From Pseudidiomarina mangrovi (lineage in GTDB: Bacteria > Pseudomonadota > Gammaproteobacteria > Enterobacterales > Alteromonadaceae), in contig NZ_RJLC01000005.1 of assembly GCF_003999375.1 (NCBI RefSeq), forward strand, positions 62,001-126,000: a DNA stretch of 64,000 bases. Direction: 5' to 3'. Below, in pieces: positions 27,776 through 37,297 of the stretch. Made by a program: the position numbers and the translations under genes. The notes beneath the pieces are model-generated. The model saw only the letters and a list, made by a program, of their open reading frames with translations, searched no databases and was not told the origin of the DNA. Position 1 is the stretch's first letter. Every line of letters starts with the position of its first letter.

Positions 27776-29254
27776 TTATGCCACAAAGACCATGGGTGCC
27801 AACCAAATGGCCACCAGCGTTAACAGCACCATACCAATAATGTTCAGCAGTAATCCTGCCTGCACCATGTCTGGAATGGTTAACTTGCCCGAGGCGAACA
27901 CAATGGCATTCGGTGGTGTCGCTACCGGTAACATGAAGGCGCAGCTAGCGGCCAAGGTAACTGGCACACACAGCAGCAACGGCGATACCCCAAGCTCTAG
28001 CGCCACGGCGGCAACCACTGGCAAAAATGTTGCCGCAGTAGCCACGTTACTAGTCAGTTCGGTGAGGAATATCACCAGGCCCGTAGCGGCCAGAACTAAT
28101 GCCAGCACGCCAAAGGCGCCGAGTGGCATCAAGCTACTACCCAGCCATGCGGCCAGCCCAGAATCAGACACCGCTGCGGCAAGGCTTAAGCCGCCGCCGA
28201 ACAACACCAACACGCCCCATGGTAAACCTTGTACGTTTTCCCAGGTTAGTAATTGGCTTTGTTTTTGCGAGCCACTGGGCAGCAAAAACAGCAGCAATGC
28301 TGCGGTCATGACGATGCCGGTATCGGTCAGAAAATCGATACCAAGCCAGGTTGAAATTGGCCGCCGCAAGATCCAGAAGGTCACCACCAACAAGAACACC
28401 ACACCAACGCGGGCCTCGGCCTTGGTCATAGGGCCTAAATCAGCGACCATTTTCTTGATGTGTTCGTTGACTTCTGGGTTGGCTGGAATATCCACTTTAT
28501 AGCTGACATGCGTCAGCGAATACCAAGCCAGAGGTAACATCACTACCATCACCGGTACACCCACCAGCATCCAGTTAGCGAAGGTGATGTGGATATCGTA
28601 GTTCTCGACTAAAAACGCCGCTAGTAAAGCATTTGGTGGGGTACCAATCAGCGTGGCTAGGCCGCCAATCGTGGCCGCGTAAGCTAAGCCTAAGAGCATG
28701 GCTTTTTGGAAGGCTTTGATTTGGCGGTCGTTCAAATGCTGATTTTCTTGCGCGATCATATTGGCAACGGAGAGCGCAATCGGCATCAGCATCATGGTGG
28801 TGGAGGTATTGGTCATCCACATCGATAACAACGCTGCCACCACCATAAAGCCACCGATCAAAAACTTACCATCGGTGCCGGTAATCGACAAAATCGCCAA
28901 GGCGATGCGTTTATGTAACTGCCATTTTTCAATCGCAATCGCCAGTATAAACGCGCCTAAAAATAAGTAGATGATGGGGTTGGCATAATGACGCGTGGTG
29001 TCCGCCATAGAGGCAACGTCCAAAAACGGGAACATCACCATTGGCAAGAACGCGGTCACTGGCACCGATACCGCTTCGGTGGCCCACCATGCTGCCATCC
29101 AGAGCCCCACAGCAGCAACCCGCCAAGCGGCTGGTTCCATGGCTGTTTGGCTGCTGTCTAGCAGCATCATCAGAAAGAAAATGGTTGGCCCGAGTAACAG
29201 GCCAACATTTTGGTAGCGCGCCCGCTCAGGGGCGCACGTATCAGTTGCGTGCAT
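27776..29254 (-). CDS. DASS (SLC13) family sodium-coupled anion symporter
   Basis: 492 residues with about 11-12 TM segments. The two clusters typical of the family are present: MTNTSTTMMLMPIALS (Ser-Asn-Thr type motif) and LTELTSNVATAATFLPV, plus GTPPNALLAAF and ATPPNAIVFASG. Family members import di- and tricarboxylates or sulfate with Na+. It lies between a TonB-dependent receptor and the SGNH hydrolase on the same strand, so it may carry an acid released by the hydrolase after outer-membrane uptake. The substrate is not determinable from sequence. Confidence 0.88.
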   Translation of the reverse strand: MHATDTCAPERARYQNVGLLLGPTIFFLMMLLDSSQTAMEPAAWRVAAVGLWMAAWWATEAVSVPVTAFLPMVMFPFLDVASMADTTRHYANPIIYLFLGAFILAIAIEKWQLHKRIALAILSITGTDGKFLIGGFMVVAALLSMWMTNTSTTMMLMPIALSVANMIAQENQHLNDRQIKAFQKAMLLGLAYAATIGGLATLIGTPPNALLAAFLVENYDIHITFANWMLVGVPVMVVMLPLAWYSLTHVSYKVDIPANPEVNEHIKKMVADLGPMTKAEARVGVVFLLVVTFWILRRPISTWLGIDFLTDTGIVMTAALLLFLLPSGSQKQSQLLTWENVQGLPWGVLVLFGGGLSLAAAVSDSGLAAWLGSSLMPLGAFGVLALVLAATGLVIFLTELTSNVATAATFLPVVAAVALELGVSPLLLCVPVTLAASCAFMLPVATPPNAIVFASGKLTIPDMVQAGLLLNIIGMVLLTLVAIWLAPMVFVA

Positions 29255-29281
29255 GATTACATCCTAACTAGGGTCAGTTAA

Positions 29282-32200
29282 TTAAAATCGCGCACTTACG
29301 TCGATGTAGAACTGTCTGCCGTAGTCACGATGGGCATCAGCAAAGAAGCCAAAAGAGCCGTCGGCAAGTGGCGCACGCTCATCAAATATGTTGACCACAC
29401 CTAAGCGGAAGCGCGTATCGACTTCATTCACCTCAACGTTGTAGTCAAAGGTGGCATTGAACGTGGTCATCGCTGGGATCACATAGCGGGTACCGTCGTT
29501 CAAGGTCAAGCTGCTTTGATAGAAGCTACCGATGCGGTTACCGGTTAAGGATGCCGCATAATCGCCTTTGCGCCAAGCGGCGCGCACTGAATGGCGTTCT
29601 TTTTGGTTGCCATCGCGGCCGATCAGATCGGCGAACCCGGTGACTGGGTACGAAGCCGGCAATAGGCCACTGGCTTGCGCTTCAACCAATACCGCGGCAT
29701 CACCGCCAGCGGCTTGTTCAAATTTCTCTAAGAACGAACCGTTATACTTGAAGTTAAAGCGACCATAGTCGGTATCTAAGGTGTAGTACACACCAATGTC
29801 ATAACCGGCTAACTTGCGGGTATCAAGGTTGGCATACTGGTCGGTCACTTGGCTGATCACGCCACCCGGACAGATACCTGCCGCTTGATAGAAGCCAGCG
29901 GTGCCTTGGTCAACATCACCACGGGTGATTGCTGGGTTAAAGGTTGCGGTGTCACAGTTGCTCAAACCATTTTGCAGGCGCAGTACCAGGTCTAACAACG
30001 AATGGTTCTCTTCACCGAACAAACCGATGGTATTTTCTTTCTCGATGGTCCAGAAATCTACGGTCAGGGTGAGATCGTCGGTGGCATCGTAAACAATCCC
30101 GATGTTGGTGTTAGTCGACTCTTCCGGCACCAATTGGTCACTGCCTTGGGCTACCCGCTGCACCGGGGCATTACAATCCAAGCTGTCTTGGTTCGGGTCG
30201 CCACCGAATTCAGCCGCATATAAACAGGTATAGTCGGTACGGGTATTGTTCCGCGCCACGACACTCTCGTTGATAGTCACCAAGTTAGGCGCACGGAAGG
30301 CTTCTGACCACGAGCCGCGTAGCATGAAGTTGTCGATCGGCTGCCAACCAAAGGCAAACTTACCGACGGTGGTGCTAACAGTGTCGGAGAAATCTTCATA
30401 ACGCAGTGCGGCTTGCACATCTAGGGTATCAGTAACTGGGATTTGGAATTCGGCGAACAGTGACATGACATCGCGGCTACCGCTACTGTCAGGGGTTGGG
30501 CTCGAGTTCACCACATCAGATACGAACGGATAGGTGGTGCCGCTGTAATCGGTGAACTGAATAGTGCCATCAAGACGCGGGTCGCGGTCATCATTAAACG
30601 ACTCTTCGCGATACTCGGCGCCAACCACAAAGCCGACTGGACCTGCCGGTAATTCATAGATGGCCGGATTGGCAATCTTGAAATCGATCATGGTCAATTC
30701 GGTTTCATTGTTACGATAGACATCAATCAGGGCACGCTCAATGTTGCTATTCACACCACCACTGAACGGATTGTAAGCCGCTGATGTTGGGTCAAATAAT
30801 GCCTCGGCCATGAGGATATTGGAAACCCGATTCGAGGTCACATCCGATTGCGTGGCTTTCGATTGCGTGAATGCCGCTTCCCAGTCCCACATACCCCAAA
30901 CACCGCGGAAGCCTTGCAAGAAGCGATAGGAGTCACCGTCATTATTAACCACCCGTGGAATCTCAGCGAAGCGGTAGTTATCAATTTCGAGTTCTAAGCC
31001 GCTACAAGGTACGCCGGGGATCAACGCATCGGGGAGTCGATTTGGCGAACCACAGGGTCCAAGTGGATTGTAGTAGTTTTCTGCCCCGACTCTGAGTTTG
31101 TTGGCGGTGAAGGGCGAAGTTGGGTGACGACGAAGGTTGGTATTGGCTTTGTAATAAGAGAGCTCGGTGAAGCTTTCCACACCATTATCGAATTCGTGAT
31201 TGATAAAGACGAAAATATTGCTACGGTCCATTTTCGAGCGCAGATCGCGGTCTTCGTTCAAGTTGAAGCGTACTGTGCCTTGGCCATCAATGGCGCCACA
31301 GGTGAATTCGTTGATGGTGTACTGACAGCGTGAGTCACCAATTGGGTATACTTCAAACTCACCAGCTGTATCGGTGATGGTGCCGTTGAGCCCTGAGTTT
31401 GAGGCACGCGTGATCACGTCGAACTGGCCATATAGCGAGTTTGCGCTATCGCCGCGGAAGCGTGTATCGCCGGCCCACAAAGAACCTTCTGGGATACGCC
31501 AGCGTAAATCGGAGTCGGCCCAACGTTCATCGTCTTGCGAATTGATGCGGTCGCGTTTATAGAAGCCCGCGAACACACTGACGTTGGTGCGGCCATTGTT
31601 GAAATCTTGCCCCCACTCAATTTGTAATTGCTGCGCTGGGCTGGAGAAATTTTCAAAGTCAGAGTAGCGCGCCGACACATTAAAGCCGACAAAATCACTT
31701 TTCACCACGTGGTTAACCACACCGGCTACGGCGTCGGCACCATAAATCGCCGAGGCACCATCACGCAGCACTTGAACTTGGTCGAGCGCAAAAATCGGGA
31801 TCATGTTGACGTTGGCTGAGTTCACCGGCACAAAGCTGCCGCCCACTTCTTCAGTTTGGTAGGTGGCGGCGTTGACCATCCGTCGACCATTCAGCAACAC
31901 CAGCGTGTTACCTGTTCCCAAGTTACGTAAGTTGTAAGCGCCGACATCACCACGCGCTGAGTTGACGCCACCGGAAATGTTATTTGCTTCACTCAGGAAG
32001 TTCTGGCCGTTTTCTGGAATTAGTTGCAACAGGTCGTCGAGTGATTCAACCCCGAGCTCACCAATTTCTTCGGCATTGATGACGGATACCGCCAGCGCTT
32101 CAGAGACTTGCGCATTCTTGATGTTAGAACCAACAACGGTAATTTTTTCAACGCCTTCACGTTGAATGGCGTCGCCTTCTTCAGTGCTGGTGTCTTGCGC

Positions 32201-32290
32201 AAAGGCTTGCGATGACAGCACGAGTGCTACTGCGGTAGCTACTTTCGTTAATTTAGTCGGGGTCGATACTGACTTATTATAATTGTTCAT
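29282..32290 (-). CDS. Large TonB-dependent outer-membrane receptor
   Basis: 1002 residues from ATG 32290 (a TTG two codons earlier is less likely). Signal peptide ends SSQAFAQ. The TonB box is probably KITVVGS, the plug follows (NAEEIGELGVESLDDLLQLI, TLVLLNGRRMVNA, AIYGADAVAGVVNHV), then a long beta-barrel ending in FYIDVSARF with the terminal Phe needed for BAM insertion. Extracellular loops carry several Cys. There is no N-terminal STN signalling domain despite the nearby ECF sigma gene. It likely imports a bulky nutrient for the downstream symporter and hydrolase. Confidence 0.92.
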   Translation of the reverse strand: MNNYNKSVSTPTKLTKVATAVALVLSSQAFAQDTSTEEGDAIQREGVEKITVVGSNIKNAQVSEALAVSVINAEEIGELGVESLDDLLQLIPENGQNFLSEANNISGGVNSARGDVGAYNLRNLGTGNTLVLLNGRRMVNAATYQTEEVGGSFVPVNSANVNMIPIFALDQVQVLRDGASAIYGADAVAGVVNHVVKSDFVGFNVSARYSDFENFSSPAQQLQIEWGQDFNNGRTNVSVFAGFYKRDRINSQDDERWADSDLRWRIPEGSLWAGDTRFRGDSANSLYGQFDVITRASNSGLNGTITDTAGEFEVYPIGDSRCQYTINEFTCGAIDGQGTVRFNLNEDRDLRSKMDRSNIFVFINHEFDNGVESFTELSYYKANTNLRRHPTSPFTANKLRVGAENYYNPLGPCGSPNRLPDALIPGVPCSGLELEIDNYRFAEIPRVVNNDGDSYRFLQGFRGVWGMWDWEAAFTQSKATQSDVTSNRVSNILMAEALFDPTSAAYNPFSGGVNSNIERALIDVYRNNETELTMIDFKIANPAIYELPAGPVGFVVGAEYREESFNDDRDPRLDGTIQFTDYSGTTYPFVSDVVNSSPTPDSSGSRDVMSLFAEFQIPVTDTLDVQAALRYEDFSDTVSTTVGKFAFGWQPIDNFMLRGSWSEAFRAPNLVTINESVVARNNTRTDYTCLYAAEFGGDPNQDSLDCNAPVQRVAQGSDQLVPEESTNTNIGIVYDATDDLTLTVDFWTIEKENTIGLFGEENHSLLDLVLRLQNGLSNCDTATFNPAITRGDVDQGTAGFYQAAGICPGGVISQVTDQYANLDTRKLAGYDIGVYYTLDTDYGRFNFKYNGSFLEKFEQAAGGDAAVLVEAQASGLLPASYPVTGFADLIGRDGNQKERHSVRAAWRKGDYAASLTGNRIGSFYQSSLTLNDGTRYVIPAMTTFNATFDYNVEVNEVDTRFRLGVVNIFDERAPLADGSFGFFADAHRDYGRQFYIDVSARF

Positions 32291-32407
32291 GATCAATCTC
32301 TCGCATGATGATTAACTGAATGTGTAATTCAGGTCATAAACGCATGAGATCAGAAATACCCCTATGTCAGGGTAAATTTTTTTCGAACAATTTTTCTTGA
32401 GGGGTTA

Positions 32408-32827
32408 TTAGAGCAGCAACGGTGCCAGTGACCCAATCACCACTAAGCCAATCACGACTGGGTACATCCAAGCTGGCGCTGAGGCCATATCACCATTCTC
32501 GGCAAAGCTTGGGCGCAGCTCCGGCTCGAACTGCGGGCGGCTCGGCATGGTTGGGAATTGAATTACTTCTGATTTATCGATCATGTGCTCAAGATGGCGT
32601 AGCATAGATGACTTCGCCCACATTTCAGAAAGCTGTAAGAAGGCTAGTTGATTGAGTTGATCTTGATTAAGCCAGTCGTAAAACTGTTGCCGTAAAAGTT
32701 GGTTCTCTAGGTCAGACATGGCATAGCTGGCATCTTGCTCAAGCCGGTCGAGCTGAATGATCCAGTCTGAGGCTTGGGCAATGATGTGCTCCGGAATGTC
32801 GTGAACAATCCAATCTTCTATTTGCAT
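32408..32827 (-). CDS. Minimal membrane-anchored anti-sigma factor candidate (FecR N-terminal-like)
   Basis: 139 residues. The N-terminus (IIAQASDWIIQLDRLE, QQFYDWLNQDQLNQLAFLQL) resembles the cytoplasmic DUF4880 domain that begins FecR-type anti-sigma factors. A C-terminal TM helix (PVVIGLVVIGSLAPLLL) ends the protein, so the periplasmic FecR domain is absent. The gene overlaps the sigma factor gene by 10 bp. The expected role is to hold the sigma factor at the membrane; how the signal is received without a periplasmic domain is unclear. Confidence 0.65.
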   Translation of the reverse strand: MQIEDWIVHDIPEHIIAQASDWIIQLDRLEQDASYAMSDLENQLLRQQFYDWLNQDQLNQLAFLQLSEMWAKSSMLRHLEHMIDKSEVIQFPTMPSRPQFEPELRPSFAENGDMASAPAWMYPVVIGLVVIGSLAPLLL

Positions 32828-33402
32828 ACGCTGGTATCCATAGCGCGGTTTGCAGACTCCTCATGGACAGCTTCAATCATATACTGACGGCACAGCTTCA
32901 TGCCTTTAGCGAGATGATTTTCGACGGTTTTAATCGAGATATTCAGCTCGCTAGCGATATCTTGATAGCGTTTATTGTGGATCTGGCGAAGGATAAACAC
33001 GTTGCGACAAATAGCCGGCAACCGATTGATCGCAGCTAACAAGTGGCGGTGCATGTCGTCATTAATGATAGCTTGTTCAGCATTGCAAGGTTGTTCATGA
33101 CTGAGCTGAGTACGCTGCTGTTCGTGGTACTGCCAACGCACTTTTAAATGGCGCGCACGTGACACCAGTAAGTTTTTCGCAATGGCGTAGGTCAGCGCGG
33201 CTAAGTGCTGGTCGCTCCAGCTATCATTGTTGTGGAGTGCTGTTTGCAGCCGCTGATAAACCTTTAATAACGCTTCTTGAGCAATTTCTTCGGCTTCTTG
33301 GCGCGGTATTTGTTGGCTCAAAAAGCTACTCAGTTTCGGGAATAGCTGACTATGCAAGCGCGCAAAGCGCTGTTGCCCGAGATATGAACATGCTGCTGTC
33401 AT
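32818..33402 (-). CDS. ECF-type RNA polymerase sigma factor
   Basis: 194 residues. Region 2 is seen at QEAEEIAQEALLKVYQRL and ALTYAIAKNLLVSRARHLKV, and region 4 at LPAICRNVFILRQIHNKRYQ with the helix-turn-helix DIASELNISIKTVENHLAKG. This is FecI-like. It lies at the head of a five-gene minus-strand run (sigma, anti-sigma candidate, TonB receptor, symporter, hydrolase) and probably drives that run. No obvious ECF promoter was pinned down. Confidence 0.9.
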   Translation of the reverse strand: MTAACSYLGQQRFARLHSQLFPKLSSFLSQQIPRQEAEEIAQEALLKVYQRLQTALHNNDSWSDQHLAALTYAIAKNLLVSRARHLKVRWQYHEQQRTQLSHEQPCNAEQAIINDDMHRHLLAAINRLPAICRNVFILRQIHNKRYQDIASELNISIKTVENHLAKGMKLCRQYMIEAVHEESANRAMDTSVCK

Positions 33403-33482
33403 AGTTGCCTGCCTCTACTTTTTCTTCTTAGTTTGGAGGTTGGGGCAAAGATAGGTCAAAAGATAAGCTTTTGTAAATACTT

Positions 33483-34592
33483 TTATGCACGTTTTGCTGC
33501 GTACAGTAAGACATCGGCTTGCCGCATCAACTCCTGCACGGTATCGCCCGGCTTGGCGGTACAGGCGCCTACACTAAAGCCCACCGATTCACCAATTAAG
33601 GCCTCGGAGTGCACTGCAAAAATACTACGCAGGTTGGCCAATATGGTGCTGTGGTCGGTGATACTTTGAGTTGGTATCACTAAGCCGAATTCCTCACCGC
33701 CAAGGCGTCCAGCTATGGCATGGTAGTGCTGCTGTTGCTGCTGCAGTAACTCGGCAAATAGCTGTAATACCTGATCACCGGCGGCATGCCCCAAACGATC
33801 GTTAACCGACTTAAATTTGTCTAAATCCATAAAGTACAAAGTCAGTGGTTCGCCGCGTTCGAGCCGCTGCGTGGTCAGCTTCTCAAAATATTGACGGTTA
33901 TAGATACCAGTCAAGTAATCGATGTTGGCGCGGTTACGCAGCTTTTCATCGGAACGCTCTTTAAGAAAACCAATAAAACCAATACCGTTACCTAAGCCAT
34001 GAATGAAGGTTGCAAACATAAATAGCTGATTACTGAAAAGTGCTTGAGTGATGATGTAGTCAGGGTTATCCACCGACAGGTAACCGCGCATCAAACAAAG
34101 CACTGTGATGCCGGTGTTGATGACCAGTAAGGCGTGCGGGAACACGCTACCGGCATGTTGCTGCATCAGCCGATACAGCGCGTACACATTCATCGCCAGC
34201 GGAATAGATACCAGCACCGAGGCGGTGGTGATCATAATATTGTTGGGGCCGACCGGACTGGTGATGTGCATGACCGTAAAAGCCAGCGCGCTGATCACGA
34301 AACCACCGATTAAAGTGGGCGTATTCAAACCAGTGCCGGCCAATTGATTATAGGCGCGCACTTCTGCCCAACAGCCCATAATAATCAGGATGTTCGCTAT
34401 TAATCGCAGGTCATCCGAGGCGCTAATCAACGCGGTCGCATACAGCCCGAAAGAGACTGCTTTGATAAATTGCGCTTGCGCCCAGGCCTTACAGGCAAAA
34501 TGCGATTCAGGATTACTCACTTGTTGCCAGCTATAAAGCGCAAAAGTGATGTTAGTAATGCCGGTTAAGACAATGATGGTGATGATATCCAT
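33483..34592 (-). CDS. Membrane diguanylate cyclase (GGDEF)
   Basis: 369 residues. The N-terminal half has about seven hydrophobic helices (a MASE-like membrane sensor). The C-terminal half is a GGDEF domain: NIDYLTGIYNRQYFEKLT, YFMDLDKFKSVNDRLGHAAG and the active-site RLGGEEFG near residue 300. It should make c-di-GMP from two GTP. A typical RxxD inhibitory site is not evident before GGEEF. It is monocistronic, with 80 bases to the sigma gene on the left. Confidence 0.9.
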   Translation of the reverse strand: MDIITIIVLTGITNITFALYSWQQVSNPESHFACKAWAQAQFIKAVSFGLYATALISASDDLRLIANILIIMGCWAEVRAYNQLAGTGLNTPTLIGGFVISALAFTVMHITSPVGPNNIMITTASVLVSIPLAMNVYALYRLMQQHAGSVFPHALLVINTGITVLCLMRGYLSVDNPDYIITQALFSNQLFMFATFIHGLGNGIGFIGFLKERSDEKLRNRANIDYLTGIYNRQYFEKLTTQRLERGEPLTLYFMDLDKFKSVNDRLGHAAGDQVLQLFAELLQQQQQHYHAIAGRLGGEEFGLVIPTQSITDHSTILANLRSIFAVHSEALIGESVGFSVGACTAKPGDTVQELMRQADVLLYAAKRA

Positions 34593-34793
34593 ACGAACAC
34601 AGCATTTCCTGATAACGAGTCAAAATAAAGTCAGCTGTTGCGAACTTTAGAAGCTATTTTGTGTGCTTGCAAGTGTTGTTGGTCATGCTATCAGCAACCA
34701 AGTCTACGAGATGAATGGCGGGCGATTCAGTAGGGTGACGGTGATGGAAGTGCTACTATCGGAGCACAATGAACGCTTTACAGGAGAACTATA

Positions 34794-36644
34794 ATGTTTC
34801 ATTACAAGCAAATAGCACTGGCTATTTCATTGGCACTGGCCGCTACGGCGTGCTCAGATGCTACCACGAACAATTCGACACCGGCGCCCAACGCTGCCAC
34901 TGAAACGCAAGTAACGGTTGCCAGTGAGTCGGCCAAAGCCAATCAACTGTTCGAAGACATTTTCATGGAAAATGTGATGCGTAGCCCCATGTATCAATCG
35001 TTTTTGGGCATCAAAGACGATCAAGATAAGTGGGATGATATCTCTGAACAAAGCGCCGCCGCTGAGCTGGAGTTACAGCAGCAACAGCTGGCGCGCGTTA
35101 TGGCCATTGACCACACTAAGCTGGATGAGCAAACCCATGTCAGCTGGTTATTGATGAAACAGCAATTAGAGCAGCAAATTGCTGATTATGAGTGGCGCCA
35201 TTATAACTATCCGGTCAATCAAATGTTCGGCATGCATTCCAACGTAGCGTCATTGCTGATCAACCAACATCGCATTACCGATGTGGCTGATGCCGAGGCC
35301 TACATTGCCCGTTTAAATGGCCTACCAGAGTTATTTGGTCAGCTGGCCGAGAATCTCAAGTTACGTGCCGAAAAGGGTATCATGGCACCGAAGTTTGTCT
35401 ATCCCTACGTGCTTAGCGACAGCCAAAACATTATCACCGGCGCGCCCTTTGATGACGGTGAAGACAGTACCTTGTGGGCTGACTTTAGCGGCAAGGTCGC
35501 CAAGTTGGATATCGACGATAGTCAACGCGAAGCGCTTATGACAGCGGCGCAGCAAGCCTTGCTGACGTCGGTGCAACCGGCTTATGAAGGCTTAATTGCC
35601 AGTGTCACCGACATAGCTGCGCAAGCTGATGATAAAGATGGCGCATGGAAATTCCCCGACGGTGAGCGGTTCTACAATATTGCTCTGCAACGCACCACCA
35701 CCACTGACTTAACCGCTGATGAGATTCATCAGATTGGCCTCAACGAAGTCGCACGCATTCATGACGAAATGCGCGTGATCATGGAAAAAGTTGGGTTCAC
35801 CGGTACCTTGCAAGAGTTCTTTGTGCACATGCGCAATAACCAGCAGTTTATCTACCCAGATACGGCTGAAGGTCGCCAGCGTTATTTAGATGAAGCGACA
35901 GCCATGATCGATACCATGAAGTCGCGACTTGACGAGTTGTTTTTAACCAAGCCAAAAGCTGATTTAGTGGTCAAAGCGGTCGAACCATTCCGCGAAAAGT
36001 CAGCGGGTAAAGCGTTCTATCAGCAGCCGTCCATGGATGGTTCACGCCCTGGTGTGTATTATGCCAACTTGTACGATATGGCCTCAATGCCCAGCTACCA
36101 AATGGAAGCTCTGGCCTACCATGAAGGTATTCCGGGTCACCATATGCAACGCGCTATTTCGCAGGAGTTGCAGGGTATTCCAACGTTCCGTAAGTTTGGT
36201 CGTTATACCGCCTACACCGAAGGTTGGGGGTTATATAGCGAGTTAGTGCCGAAAGAAATCGGCTTTTACCAAGACCCGTATTCAGATTTTGGCCGCTTAG
36301 CTATGGAGTTGTGGCGTGCAGTTCGCTTGGTGGTAGATACCGGCATTCATGCCAAACAATGGACTCGCGAGCAAGGGATTGAGTTTTACGTAACCAATAC
36401 CCCGAACGCCGAAGCTGACGCGGTGAAAATGGTGGAACGTCATATTGTTATGCCGAGCCAAGCTACAGCTTACAAAATCGGCATGATCAAGATTGTCGAG
36501 CTGCGCGAAAAAGCTAAAGCCGAGCTCGGTGATGCCTTTGATATCCGCGAGTTTCACGATGTGGTGCTGTCGAGCGGCCCGGTACCTTTGAATGTGCTGG
36601 AGCAATTTATTGAGCAGTACATTAACGCTAAGCGTCCGAGCTAA
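34794..36644 (+). CDS. DUF885 family lipoprotein, putative metallopeptidase
   Basis: 616 residues. The lipobox is LAATAC (Cys20), so the mature protein is lipid-anchored. The family signature AYHEGIPGHHMQ at about 442-453 provides a HExxxGHH-type zinc-site candidate, followed by AYTEGWGLYSE about 30 residues later with the third acidic ligand. This places it near M32/M3-like gluzincin peptidases. A strong AGGAG precedes the ATG, and a terminator follows. Confidence 0.85.
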   Translation: MFHYKQIALAISLALAATACSDATTNNSTPAPNAATETQVTVASESAKANQLFEDIFMENVMRSPMYQSFLGIKDDQDKWDDISEQSAAAELELQQQQLARVMAIDHTKLDEQTHVSWLLMKQQLEQQIADYEWRHYNYPVNQMFGMHSNVASLLINQHRITDVADAEAYIARLNGLPELFGQLAENLKLRAEKGIMAPKFVYPYVLSDSQNIITGAPFDDGEDSTLWADFSGKVAKLDIDDSQREALMTAAQQALLTSVQPAYEGLIASVTDIAAQADDKDGAWKFPDGERFYNIALQRTTTTDLTADEIHQIGLNEVARIHDEMRVIMEKVGFTGTLQEFFVHMRNNQQFIYPDTAEGRQRYLDEATAMIDTMKSRLDELFLTKPKADLVVKAVEPFREKSAGKAFYQQPSMDGSRPGVYYANLYDMASMPSYQMEALAYHEGIPGHHMQRAISQELQGIPTFRKFGRYTAYTEGWGLYSELVPKEIGFYQDPYSDFGRLAMELWRAVRLVVDTGIHAKQWTREQGIEFYVTNTPNAEADAVKMVERHIVMPSQATAYKIGMIKIVELREKAKAELGDAFDIREFHDVVLSSGPVPLNVLEQFIEQYINAKRPS

Positions 36645-36667
36645 CGGCAGGTTGATAGTACCTGCGA

Positions 36668-36693
36668 AAGCCCCGCTCAATGCGGGGCTTTTT
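36668..36693 (+). terminator. Rho-independent terminator after the DUF885 gene
   Basis: AAGCCCCGC-TCAAT-GCGGGGCTT is a perfect 9-bp stem with a 5-base loop followed by TTTCTT. It overlaps the last codons of the convergent VOC gene. Confidence 0.85.
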
Positions 36694-37117
36694 CTTGCCA
36701 TAACTGAATGGGGTTACCCTCAGGGTCTTGCAGCCGCGCGAAGCGGCCGTTGGGATAGCTTTCAGGGTCTACTTCTACGCTTATACCAGCCTCTCGAAGC
36801 TGCGCGACCATGGCATCTAAATCAGCAACGCGAAAGTTCAGCATCCATTGTTGTTCGGTGCGGCCAAAATAGCTGGTGGTATTTTTGAACACGCCAAATA
36901 CCGTGCTGCCGCCTTCTTGCTGCCACGGCATTTCCTCGTAGGTGCTTGGGGTGCGTTTAACGCCAAGATGCTGTTCATACCATTTCGCTAACTCAGCCGG
37001 ATTTTCCGCTTTAAAGAAAAAGCCGCCAAAACCGAGGACAGATTGGCGTTCGGTAGCGTTTGCAGGGCTACTAATGAGCAGTAATAGTGTCAACGTGACC
37101 ATGATCATGGGGCGCAT
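36677..37117 (-). CDS. Exported VOC (glyoxalase-like) family protein
   Basis: 146 residues from ATG 37117, which has AAGGAG 7 bases upstream. Unusually for the VOC superfamily it begins with a signal peptide (MIMVTLTLLLLISSPANA). The single beta-alpha-beta-beta-beta repeat pair is visible: GFGGFFFKAENPAELAKWYE, LGVKRTPS, then RLQDPEGNPIQLWQEK with the family's terminal Glu ligand. The substrate is unknown; a periplasmic dioxygenase, lyase or binding role is possible. Confidence 0.8.
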   Translation of the reverse strand: MRPMIMVTLTLLLLISSPANATERQSVLGFGGFFFKAENPAELAKWYEQHLGVKRTPSTYEEMPWQQEGGSTVFGVFKNTTSYFGRTEQQWMLNFRVADLDAMVAQLREAGISVEVDPESYPNGRFARLQDPEGNPIQLWQEKAPH

Positions 37118-37297
37118 AAAGGGCTCCTTGGCTGCTGCGAGCAGATAGTTCGATGGGCTATAGTGCGGAATTACGCGCAGATAATCTAGTGGCACAGCTA
37201 GAGTGAACCGATATTTTAGTCATTTGGTCGCGCTGGGTTGAACAAAAGACATTACTGTCAGTCTATGGCTATTATCTTGTTAAAATGGAGCAACACC

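Noticed and set aside
27729-28502. 257-codon plus-strand frame
   Set aside because: Antisense to the symporter gene, whose minus-strand frame has clear TM helices and family motifs.
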